In this document: piece by piece, positions 16,278-24,346 of the stretch | Position numbering within the stretch: the first letter of the stretch is position 1 | Layout of the letters: each line of letters starts with the position of its first letter | Made by a program: the position numbers and the translations under genes | From: Cryobacterium glaciale | Lineage (GTDB): Bacteria; Actinomycetota; Actinomycetes; Actinomycetales; Microbacteriaceae | Length of the DNA: 64,000 bases | Assembly: GCF_004402535.1 (NCBI RefSeq) | Contig: NZ_SOEY01000008.1 | Span: 62,001-126,000, forward strand | Direction: 5' to 3' | Notes under the pieces: generated by a model | What the model was told of the DNA's origin: nothing | Seen by the model: only the letters and a program-made list of their open reading frames with translations | Database searches by the model: none

Positions 16278-19200
16278 TTAGAGCACGGTGCCGGTCGTGA
16301 AGGTCCACGTACTCGTCACCAGGGGGTTTCCGATCAGATCTCGAACGCTCGTGTTGCCACCGATGATGGTCACCCGGTACTGCACGTTCGAGGTCAGGGT
16401 TACCCCGGGGTTGATTGTCAGCACATTGGTGGTGGCGTTGAACGCCGCCGCCGATGCGACTACCGCTCCGGTGGAGACCCGGGTGATCACAACAGTGCTC
16501 GCGCTGACTCCGATGATGTCTTCACTGAAGGTCGCAGTCACGTTGGCGTTCCGGCGTACCCCGGTGGCTCCCGCGGCGGGAGTCCTCGTAGTGATCGTCG
16601 GAGCCGGACCGGTGATGAACGACCAGGTGCTGTCGGCCATCGTGTTGCCGGCCACGTCACGGATGCCCGAGAGGGTGGCCGTATAGGTGCGGTCGGTGAG
16701 CAGCGTCACACTCGGGTTCAGCGTCGCGACTCGCGTCGTGGCGTTGTACGAGACCACGGCGGCGATCACCAGCGTGCCGCGCCGCAGCACAAACGTCGTG
16801 CCGCTAACCCCGGTGACCGGCTCACTGAACGTTGCCGTCAGGTTGCCGGTCTGGCTGACCGAGCGAGCACCGGAGGCCGGCGTGCGGGCGATCACCGTGG
16901 GGAGCACGAATTCCGTGCGCGGTGTGGCAACCACCGAACGAGCGGACGCCGCTCCGGTGCCGACCGCGTTGATCGCGGCGACATCGAAGGTGTACCCGGT
17001 TCCGTTCGTGAGCGACCCGATCACCGCGCTGGTGACGTTAGCCACCGTCGTGGTGCCCGTGGCCGTCGCGCTCGCTCCGACAAAGGTGCGAACCAGGTAG
17101 CCCGTGATCGGCGCCTGGTTGGCCACCGGTGCGGGGGCCGTCCAGTTGACGGTCACCGATGCGTCACCAGCGACCAAGGTTCCGATCGTCGGAGCGCCAG
17201 CGACCACCTGCACGACCGGTGCGGTCGGGGTGACCACTACCGATCGGGCCGAGGCCGCTCCGGTGCCGACCGCGTTGATCGCGGCGACATCGAAGGAGTA
17301 CCCGGTTCCGTTGGTCAGCACCGTGATCGTCACGGATGACCCGGGGGCGACGTTCGAGGTGCGGAACACCGTAGTGCCCGTGCCCTCGTAAGTGCGAACG
17401 CGGTAGCCCGTGATCGGTGCCTGGTTGGCCACCGGCGCGGGAGCCGTCCAGTTGACGGTCACCTGAGCGTTACCAGCGACCGGGGTACCGATCGTCGGAG
17501 CGCCAGCCACCACCTGCACCACCGGTGCCGACGGAGTCACCGCGTTGGACGAAGCCGAGAATGCGCTCGTTCCTTCCGCGTTGGTCGCCGATACCTGGAA
17601 GGTGTAGCTGGAGCCGTTGGTCAGTCCGGTGACAACCAGGCTGAAAGCGGTTCCGGGTGCGGTTCGCAGTGCGCCCACCTGGGCTCCGGCCGAGTCGAGC
17701 ACCCGCACCGAGAAGCTGGTGGGGATGCCGGTCAGTGAAGCTACCCAGTCGACGGTCGCCTGACCGTCGCCGGCAACTGCAGCGACGGCGGTCGGGGTTC
17801 CCGGGGCCACGGTGTCGCGGAACTGCAGGCGTTCGATGTTGCGCAGGGTGTCCGTACCGTCGGTACCGCGGTTGTCGAGCACCGTGGTGGTCGATCCAGC
17901 CGAGCCGAGCGTGCCGTTGCCACCGGTCGTGGTGACCACGTAGTCGCTGGTCAGTCCGGAGAACTGCGCGGTGTCGATACCACCCGTGCCGTAGAGGATC
18001 TCGCGGACGGCAACGATGTCACCGGGGTCGACCGTGCCGGCAAAGACAGCTTCCTGCAGCGTCGGCCCGGTGAGTCCACCGGCGCCGTCAGAAAGGTACT
18101 GGCTGGCCATGGCACTCTGGTTCGTGCCGTTGATGCTGGCACTGCCGATCTCCGTCGCCGGGTCGTTCGGGTTGGTCCGAACGCTCAGGCGAAGACTGAG
18201 GTACGCGTCACCGTCGATGATGTCGTCGGCTCCTCGTCCCTCGATCAGGTCGCTGCCGCCGCCGCCGAGGAGCACGTTGCCGGCACCCCAGACGTTGGGG
18301 CCGGTCAGGATCGGGCAGTCACCCTGTGCTGACAGTGCGACAACGGATGCCAGCGTGGTTGTGAATTCCGGAATCAGCGCGTCGAAGCCCGCAATGCGGT
18401 CTACTCCGGCCTGGTCCACCACGTCACAGCCGATGAAACCGCCGCCGCCGACGGCGCTGGGAACAACGTCGTCACCACGGAGTACGTCATTCAGCTTCCA
18501 GCCGGAGAGTGCCTCGACTTCGTTGAACTTGTCGCGCACACCGACCTGCAGAATGTCGAGCGGCGCGATCGGCAGCGCCAGATCGGCGTCCTGCGCCTGG
18601 GGGTCACCCTGGCCGGTTGACCAGTCGTAGCCGGAACCACCGGCGTTCTTTTCGACTCCCGGACCGGCAACGCCAATGTCGTCGCCACCCTCCATGTCGT
18701 AGTCGTCGTCGCCGCCCTGGCCGATCATGAAGTCGTGACCGGGCTTCTGTGAGTCGTCCAGGAAGAACAGGTTGCTGCTGTCTCCAATCATGAGGTCGGG
18801 CTGGTTGCCGCCCTCTTCCCAGTCGTCGCCACCGTCACCGAAACCAGCATCGAGGCTTTCACCGAGAATCATGAAGTCATCGCCGGCGCCACCGAAGGTC
18901 TCGTTGGCGTTGGCTCCACCGTTCGTGAAGTCCTTGCCTTCGCCACCCATGATGATGTCGAGTCCGGGGCCGGCATCGATCGCGTCGTTGCCCGGTCCGC
19001 CCTTGGGGACATCGTCTCCGGCGAGGTCGGTGATGATGTCGTCGCCTTCGCCACCAAGAGCCACGTCGGCTCCACCACCACCCTCGATGACGTCGTTGCC
19101 GAGGCCACCCCAGTAGGTGTCGTTGTCGTTGCCGCCGAACATCCGGTCCACATTGGCGGTGCCGTTGTAGACAGCCTGCCCGTTGATGCCGGAAGGGTCG

Positions 19201-22169
19201 ACCGCGTTGCGGGCACGGTACTTGATCGTGCCGTCGGGCATGCGAATCAGCAACGCTGTCTCATCACACTCGGACTGCGGATCGTTGGCGACGATGTTCC
19301 CCGAAGCCGCGAACCCTGCGACGGTTCCAGCCAGGTTCTTCAACTCGAACTTGCAATCGGCCGTGGCGAAGGGGTCGGCCTTCAGGGTCTGCGCATTGGT
19401 GTTGCGCATCATGAGCTCGGCAAAGGAGTTGCCCTCCAGCTGGGTGCGGAGGTTCATGCCGGGCGTGCGGGCGAGGTAATACAGCCGGTCCCCGTTTTGC
19501 AGGTCGGTCATCTGGTTCTCGAACACGTAGTTGAACGTTGTGCCGAGCAAGCCGCCGAACGGGGTGGTCATCTCCGCGAGACCGCCGACCCAGAGATCGA
19601 CGTCGTCGAGACCGGTGATCGAGCGCGTGCCCGTGTTGGCCCATGCTCCCGTGCTGTTCATGAAGTCCATGGCACCGTCCGGAGACACTTCTCCGGCGAG
19701 GGCGTCAGGGCTCACGATCAGTCGCGCAGCGTCACGCTTACCATCGAGCGTGGTCGCGCTCGTGATAGTTGGGTACTGACCGTAGGCGGCCACGAAGTTG
19801 ATGAGCGATTCCGGGTGTTTGAGGTTCTCACCGAAGTCGATCCAGTTCGTGTACGGCTTGAGCGCCCCGTCGTTGGTCTTGTTGAACAGTTCGCGACGGA
19901 AGACGTTCAACCGCGGCACGCCTTCCGAACGCGCACGGGTCATGTTGATCGATGCCAGGTCGAGCGGCAGACCCAGCAGGTTGTTGCGCAGGGTGTCGGT
20001 GACGAACTCGTCGAGTTCGTTGCCGACCTGGTCACTCATTCCCATGATGACGCTGCCAGCGGCCTCTTCCGAGGTCAGCTGACCATCGGGTCCACCGTCG
20101 GTGTACGCCAGCGGGTTGAGGAACCCCTCGAGCAGGGAGATGTCGTTCAAGCTGCCCCGAATGTCGTCGCTCGTGCCAAAGACGCCATCAGCACCCGGCT
20201 TGCCCTCGTTGGTACGCGAGATCGTCTCGGTCAACATGGAGTGTCCGAAGCGGTACACGGCGTGAGCGAACTCCGCCTTGACCGCTGGGTTGATCTCGGT
20301 CTGGGTGAACGCGAACGGTTCGAACGGATTGATACCGGGCTGCACCTTGCGTGCGAACTCTTCGAACACGAGGTGCTGATATTCCATCTCAGTGACGAAT
20401 CGAGCAGCCTGGAACAGACGCTCGCCATTCCAGCCGGCGGCACCGCTGGCCAGCTTCCACTCGGCCAGGGCGGCAATGCCCTTGGTGGAGGTGTCGTTGG
20501 TCAGGGTGTTCTCAATGTCGACGATGAGGCGGTCGTGCTCGGAGTGGAACACCTGGTGAATGGCGGTCAGGCCGATGTTCTCGTTGACACGACCGTCTCC
20601 GGCGATGAAGTGAGCATTGAGCATCTCATCGTCGTAGGTTCCGGCCGGCTGGCTGGCGAAGTCAGCGGATGCCGTGTTGTCACCGTCCGGGCTCAGTCCG
20701 GACTTCGGTTCCGCGTTGTGCGCGATATCGGTCAGGAACGGAGTGTTGAAGTACAGCACGTTGCTCGGAACGGGCACGGGGTTGGCGGTGTCGCCCTCGA
20801 CCAGGCCGGTCGCGGTGGCGTACTGCGGCATTCCGCGCAGCGGTCCCGGGATGAACTTGCCGTAGGCATCCGCTGCGAGCATCGGGACGTTGAGCACATC
20901 CTTGTCCGCCAGCAGAAGTCCCAGCATGTTCGCGGCCTGAGCCTTGGTGGTGGCCCAGGTGGCCATGCCGCCAGCGGTCGGTCCGGCCGGGCCACCGAGG
21001 AGCTTGCCGGTGGCTACCGGTCGTCCGGCGTTCAGCACGTACTCGCGCAGGAACACCTGGTGCGACGGGTGTGAGGTATAGGTCTGGCTCTGATCGACCC
21101 AGGGTGAGTCCGTGTTGAGGGCGTCCTGAATGTCATCAGCGCTCTCATCGGCCGGGGTGGCCGGGTTGTCGCCGACGACGCCGTCAGCGCCGGGCTGGTT
21201 CTGCCCGCGGGTCAACACCATGAAGGCCTCGGCGGCAGGAACCTCGTCGCCATTGCCGGCGATCCCGTCGGGACCGGAGACGCGCAGCGGGTCATCCGCT
21301 TTGAGGGGCACGAAGACCGTGCCGCCGCCCTTGACCGTCTGATCGATGCCGTGGTCGAAGAACTGGCCGAACAGGGTGAACAGGGAGTTGTACGGCGGCG
21401 ACAGGCCGACGTCGGTCGTCACGTTCGGCATGAACAGTGTCTCATTGGACGGGATGCAGCCGGCGGGAACGCCGAACGGCACGGTCGGGCTCGGGTCGGT
21501 CGTGCAGGCTACAACGCCCTCGTTGCCCTGGGTGCGTACCGGGTTGCCGGCGGCGGCGATGGCGGCCGGGTTGGTCGACGTTTGATCGACAATCAGGTTG
21601 CTGACGGTGCGTGGCTCAGAGTCGAAGACGAGGCCCTTTTTCTGGGCGTAGGTGGTCGGGTTCGGTGGTCCAAAGCCAGCGGGAGTGTTATCCGCTGAGG
21701 AGAAGACCGGCGTCGCGAGGCGCGGGAAGACCTGGTCGGCGGCGCCGAACTGGTCCTGGCCGGGCTGCAGGTTGTTGCAGGAACCGTCGACCGTGCGCAG
21801 TCCGAGGGAGAGCAGGGGGCTGGCTATCTGGTTGGGGCCGGTTCCGACCAGGGCGCCGCAGGGGCCGGTGGCCGAGGTGGTGTTGGTCACGTGCGCTTCA
21901 GCGATCTTGATTTGCTTGAGGATGTAAGCGAGGTCGGACGCCGTGACGGTGAACCCCTGGCCGACCGGGGCGACCGCGGCCTGCGCCGGGAGCGCGGCCG
22001 ACAGGCCGAGCCCGGCATAGAGCACGGCAGCCATGCCGGCGGCGAGAATGCGCATGGGCTTTCCGAAGACCCTCCGTGGTCTTTCACTGTCCTGGGAAGG
22101 TGGACTACCTCGCATTCCAGTGGTGTTTCTCATGCTGCGAACAATTCCTTTACCTTCGAACCTGCTCAT
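16278..22169 (-). CDS. Secreted animal-type heme peroxidase with RTX, FN3 and Ig-like domains
   Basis: A 1963-residue exported protein; a start at 22133 would also fit. The signal peptide lies at about 38-66 (MAAVLYAGLGLSAALPAQAA). The animal heme peroxidase domain spans about 250-960, with distal His273 in QFFDHGID, the LTAIHQVFHSEHDRL helix near 540 and proximal His643 in YRFGHSML. RTX-type calcium-binding nonapeptides follow at about 1010-1140 (GGLGNDVIEGGGGADV, GGEGDDIITD), with a shorter set near 1310. FN3 modules occupy about 1440-1746 and two Big_5-like Ig modules about 1748-1960. RTX-linked peroxidases of this kind include bacterial Mn(II) oxidases. The gene is divergent from the TetR gene. 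The peroxidase call is firm; the substrate is open. Confidence 0.9.
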   Translation of the reverse strand: MSRFEGKGIVRSMRNTTGMRGSPPSQDSERPRRVFGKPMRILAAGMAAVLYAGLGLSAALPAQAAVAPVGQGFTVTASDLAYILKQIKIAEAHVTNTTSATGPCGALVGTGPNQIASPLLSLGLRTVDGSCNNLQPGQDQFGAADQVFPRLATPVFSSADNTPAGFGPPNPTTYAQKKGLVFDSEPRTVSNLIVDQTSTNPAAIAAAGNPVRTQGNEGVVACTTDPSPTVPFGVPAGCIPSNETLFMPNVTTDVGLSPPYNSLFTLFGQFFDHGIDQTVKGGGTVFVPLKADDPLRVSGPDGIAGNGDEVPAAEAFMVLTRGQNQPGADGVVGDNPATPADESADDIQDALNTDSPWVDQSQTYTSHPSHQVFLREYVLNAGRPVATGKLLGGPAGPTAGGMATWATTKAQAANMLGLLLADKDVLNVPMLAADAYGKFIPGPLRGMPQYATATGLVEGDTANPVPVPSNVLYFNTPFLTDIAHNAEPKSGLSPDGDNTASADFASQPAGTYDDEMLNAHFIAGDGRVNENIGLTAIHQVFHSEHDRLIVDIENTLTNDTSTKGIAALAEWKLASGAAGWNGERLFQAARFVTEMEYQHLVFEEFARKVQPGINPFEPFAFTQTEINPAVKAEFAHAVYRFGHSMLTETISRTNEGKPGADGVFGTSDDIRGSLNDISLLEGFLNPLAYTDGGPDGQLTSEEAAGSVIMGMSDQVGNELDEFVTDTLRNNLLGLPLDLASINMTRARSEGVPRLNVFRRELFNKTNDGALKPYTNWIDFGENLKHPESLINFVAAYGQYPTITSATTLDGKRDAARLIVSPDALAGEVSPDGAMDFMNSTGAWANTGTRSITGLDDVDLWVGGLAEMTTPFGGLLGTTFNYVFENQMTDLQNGDRLYYLARTPGMNLRTQLEGNSFAELMMRNTNAQTLKADPFATADCKFELKNLAGTVAGFAASGNIVANDPQSECDETALLIRMPDGTIKYRARNAVDPSGINGQAVYNGTANVDRMFGGNDNDTYWGGLGNDVIEGGGGADVALGGEGDDIITDLAGDDVPKGGPGNDAIDAGPGLDIIMGGEGKDFTNGGANANETFGGAGDDFMILGESLDAGFGDGGDDWEEGGNQPDLMIGDSSNLFFLDDSQKPGHDFMIGQGGDDDYDMEGGDDIGVAGPGVEKNAGGSGYDWSTGQGDPQAQDADLALPIAPLDILQVGVRDKFNEVEALSGWKLNDVLRGDDVVPSAVGGGGFIGCDVVDQAGVDRIAGFDALIPEFTTTLASVVALSAQGDCPILTGPNVWGAGNVLLGGGGSDLIEGRGADDIIDGDAYLSLRLSVRTNPNDPATEIGSASINGTNQSAMASQYLSDGAGGLTGPTLQEAVFAGTVDPGDIVAVREILYGTGGIDTAQFSGLTSDYVVTTTGGNGTLGSAGSTTTVLDNRGTDGTDTLRNIERLQFRDTVAPGTPTAVAAVAGDGQATVDWVASLTGIPTSFSVRVLDSAGAQVGALRTAPGTAFSLVVTGLTNGSSYTFQVSATNAEGTSAFSASSNAVTPSAPVVQVVAGAPTIGTPVAGNAQVTVNWTAPAPVANQAPITGYRVRTYEGTGTTVFRTSNVAPGSSVTITVLTNGTGYSFDVAAINAVGTGAASARSVVVTPTAPVVQVVAGAPTIGTLVAGDASVTVNWTAPAPVANQAPITGYLVRTFVGASATATGTTTVANVTSAVIGSLTNGTGYTFDVAAINAVGTGAASARSVVATPRTEFVLPTVIARTPASGARSVSQTGNLTATFSEPVTGVSGTTFVLRRGTLVIAAVVSYNATTRVATLNPSVTLLTDRTYTATLSGIRDVAGNTMADSTWSFITGPAPTITTRTPAAGATGVRRNANVTATFSEDIIGVSASTVVITRVSTGAVVASAAAFNATTNVLTINPGVTLTSNVQYRVTIIGGNTSVRDLIGNPLVTSTWTFTTGTVL
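16313..16930 (-). repeat. Copy 2 of the ~620-bp near-identical 3' module
   Basis: This is the 3' end of the peroxidase gene and is nearly identical to 9553-10170. Differences cluster at a few points, such as 16531-16532 and 16752-16766. Most of the block is unbroken identity including third codon positions, which indicates recent duplication or gene conversion rather than conserved protein function alone. Confidence 0.9.
16931..17530 (-). repeat. Tandem ~300-bp FN3-module repeats inside the peroxidase gene
   Basis: Two successive FN3 modules are close copies with a period near 303 bp. The segment starting at 16951 (GCCGCTCCGGTGCCGACCGC) recurs at 17254 and the match continues for more than 60 bases with few changes. 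This marks local expansion of the stalk region. Confidence 0.8.
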
Positions 22170-22299
22170 GACGCACCGATCTCTTCAGGGTGAGCGAATG
22201 CTGTAAGAGTGCGATGCGGGCCTTATGGAAACCTTGTGCATCCGCCGGTGCGTCAACCCACCGTCCACTGCACTCATTCCGTGCTAATTTCGCCAGATC

Positions 22300-23049
22300 A
22301 TGTCTGATCCGTCTGCCGCCACTGAAGTCCCCGATTTCACCCTTCCGCGGGCCGCTCGGCAAGCGGATGCCCGCAGCCGCGTCGCCGTCGCCGATATCGC
22401 CGTCGGCCTGTTCCAGGCCCAGGGCTACGAGGCCACCAGCACCGCGCAGATCGCTGCGGCTGCGGGGGTGTCCCGCAGCACCTTCTTTCGTCAGTTCCGG
22501 TCGAAGGATGACGTGATCTTCGCAGACCACGATGAGCTGCTCGAGCAGATCGGCGACTATTTCGCCGCCGAACACGACGACCCCTGGCTGGCCGTCTGTG
22601 AGGCAGCGGCGCTCGTGTTCGAGCGGTTTCGGGAGCGCCTCGAGATCGTGCGGGTGCGCGACCTGCTTGTGCGCCAGACATCCGTTCTGCGTGACCGGGA
22701 AACCGTGATGGTGTCCCGCTACGAGAAGACCTTCTCGGCCTTTTTGCGGCGAACGCTGCCGGGTGTCGACCCGGTGATCGCGATTCAATTCGCAGCCGCC
22801 GTGACCGCCACGCACAATTTCGAGCTGCGCCGCCTGATTCGCGCCGTCGACGCAGAACGGATGCCCGATTCGGCCGGCCTCGCCGACGAACTGCACGCGG
22901 TGCGCGACCGTTTTGCCCCCGCCGTCGCCCGGCGCGAAACCGCGGAAATGCCCGCCAACGAGCTGCTCGTCGCGGTATTTCCCGCTTCGGCGCTGCCGCA
23001 CGATGTTGCCCGGGCGATCGAGAAACAGCTCCGCTCCGCCGCACTCTGA
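22300..23049 (+). CDS. TetR-family transcriptional regulator
   Basis: A 249-residue protein with an N-terminal TetR HTH at about 27-75 (RVAVADIAVGLFQAQGYEATSTAQIAAAAGVSRSTFFRQF) and an all-helical ligand domain. Its stop codon lies inside the first of two palindromes preceding the acyl-CoA dehydrogenase gene. It probably represses that gene and the CoA ligase, releasing DNA on binding an acyl-CoA or acid; the ligand is inferred from context. It is divergent from the peroxidase gene, with 130 bp between them that includes a 9-bp inverted repeat (GACGCACCG at 22170 and its complement at 22246). Confidence 0.9.
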   Translation: MSDPSAATEVPDFTLPRAARQADARSRVAVADIAVGLFQAQGYEATSTAQIAAAAGVSRSTFFRQFRSKDDVIFADHDELLEQIGDYFAAEHDDPWLAVCEAAALVFERFRERLEIVRVRDLLVRQTSVLRDRETVMVSRYEKTFSAFLRRTLPGVDPVIAIQFAAAVTATHNFELRRLIRAVDAERMPDSAGLADELHAVRDRFAPAVARRETAEMPANELLVAVFPASALPHDVARAIEKQLRSAAL

Positions 23050-23091
23050 CACCAAGTGTCACTTGACTTGAGACTCAGTGTCAGGTAGAAC
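23047..23091 (+). promoter_or_regulatory. Promoter with two TetR-type operators before the acyl-CoA dehydrogenase gene
   Basis: TGACACCAAGTGTCA (23047-23061) is a perfect 15-bp palindrome. TGAGACTCAGTGTCA (23069-23083) is the same element with one mismatch. Their centres are 22 bp apart, two helical turns. A -35 TTGACT (23063-23068) and -10 TAGAAC (23086-23091) with a 17-bp spacer overlap them, so a bound repressor would block RNA polymerase. Confidence 0.8.
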
Positions 23092-23123
23092 TGTAGTCAC
23101 TCCCGCTACCGTGAAAGGCACTG

Positions 23124-24305
23124 ATGCCCGACTACGATGTATCAGCCCCGCTCGACACCGACTACTACGGCGTGTTCGCCGAAGTTCCCGACGCCGATCG
23201 GGCGTTCTGGAGCCGGGCACGTACCTTCGCGGTCGAGACACTCGACGAGCTGAGCGAGGCCTGGGACAAGGCGGAGTACCCGCTGCACCTCGCCCGCCGC
23301 CTGGGCAAGCTCGATCTGCTCACCGACGGTGTCGTTGGACCGGGACTCACCCCGATGTCCCCCCTTGCAGCCGGCCTCGTGAACATGGAGATCTCCCGCG
23401 GCGACGGCTCGATGGGCACCGTCGTGGCCGTGCAGGGCGGGCTGGCCCTGCGCAGCATCGCCATGTTCGGCAGCGATGAGCAGAAGGCTACCTGGCTGGT
23501 TCCACTGGCGCGTGCCGAGAAGCTCGGCGCCTTCGCCCTGACCGAACCGGACCACGGCTCGGATTCGGTGGCCCTCGAGACCACCGCGCATCGTGACGGC
23601 GACGAATGGGTCATCAACGGCGAGAAGAAGTGGATCGGCAACGGTTCGGTCGGCGACGTCACCGTGGTCTGGGCCCGCGACGACGACGGCAACGTGCGCG
23701 GCTTTCTGGTGGACCAGTCCCTGCCCGGCTACCACGGCGAGACGATGCTCGGCAAGGGCTCGCTGCGCGCGGTGCACCAGGCCCGCATCACCCTGACCAA
23801 CGTGCGCATCCCGCTCGATGCCGTGCTCCCCGGCACTCACACCTTCAAGGACACCGCGGTCGTACTGTTCGCCACCCGGCTCGGCGTGGCCTGGTCAGCG
23901 CTCGGACATGCCACCGCTGTCTTCGAAGCCGCCCTCAACTACGCCCAGCAACGCGTGCAGTTCGGCAAATCGATCGCCGGATTCCAGATCGTGCAGGAGC
24001 GCCTCACCCTCATGCTGTCCGAGCTCACCTCGATGCAGCTGCACTGCATCCGCCTGGCCGAACTCGACGCCGCCGGCACCCTGCGGCCTATTCAGGCCAG
24101 CCTCGCCAAGTTTCACAACACCCGCGCGGCCCGCTCGCTCGCCTCTCTCGCCCGGGACATGCTCGGCGGCAACGGCATTCTGCTCGAGAACCACGTCATC
24201 CGACACCTCGCCGACATCGAATCAATCCACACCTATGAGGGGACCGAGAGCATCCAGTCGCTGCTCATCGGTCGCGACCTGACCGGGGTCAGCGCCTTTC
24301 ACTAA
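23124..24305 (+). CDS. Acyl-CoA dehydrogenase (glutaryl-CoA dehydrogenase-like)
   Basis: A 393-residue flavoprotein of standard length. Visible elements are the FAD/substrate segment GAFALTEPDHGSD, the EKKWIGNGSVGD strand, the Arg-rich QQRVQFGKSIAGFQ helix and the C-terminal YEGTESIQSLLIGRDLTG with the likely catalytic base Glu372. It oxidises an acyl-CoA at the alpha-beta carbons and passes electrons to ETF. The EGTES form and the overall sequence resemble the glutaryl-CoA dehydrogenase branch, but the decarboxylating residues cannot be confirmed by eye. It is followed 41 bases later by an acyl-CoA ligase and preceded by TetR operators. Confidence 0.9.
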   Translation: MPDYDVSAPLDTDYYGVFAEVPDADRAFWSRARTFAVETLDELSEAWDKAEYPLHLARRLGKLDLLTDGVVGPGLTPMSPLAAGLVNMEISRGDGSMGTVVAVQGGLALRSIAMFGSDEQKATWLVPLARAEKLGAFALTEPDHGSDSVALETTAHRDGDEWVINGEKKWIGNGSVGDVTVVWARDDDGNVRGFLVDQSLPGYHGETMLGKGSLRAVHQARITLTNVRIPLDAVLPGTHTFKDTAVVLFATRLGVAWSALGHATAVFEAALNYAQQRVQFGKSIAGFQIVQERLTLMLSELTSMQLHCIRLAELDAAGTLRPIQASLAKFHNTRAARSLASLARDMLGGNGILLENHVIRHLADIESIHTYEGTESIQSLLIGRDLTGVSAFH

Positions 24306-24346
24306 GCCCGCACTTCGCTAGATCTTTTCGGACAAAGGAGTCCTGC

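Noticed and set aside
16931-17530. CRISPR-like array
   Set aside because: The repeats are ~300-bp FN3 domain copies inside a reading frame, with no short repeat-spacer pattern. No CRISPR array was seen elsewhere in the window.
19497-21074. 525-residue plus-strand frame inside the peroxidase gene
   Set aside because: Antisense shadow of the peroxidase domain, which carries conserved His motifs on the minus strand.
5411-22300. Prophage or insertion sequence origin of the accessory region
   Set aside because: No integrase, transposase, phage structural gene, att-like repeat or terminal inverted repeat was found; duplication and decay explain what is seen.
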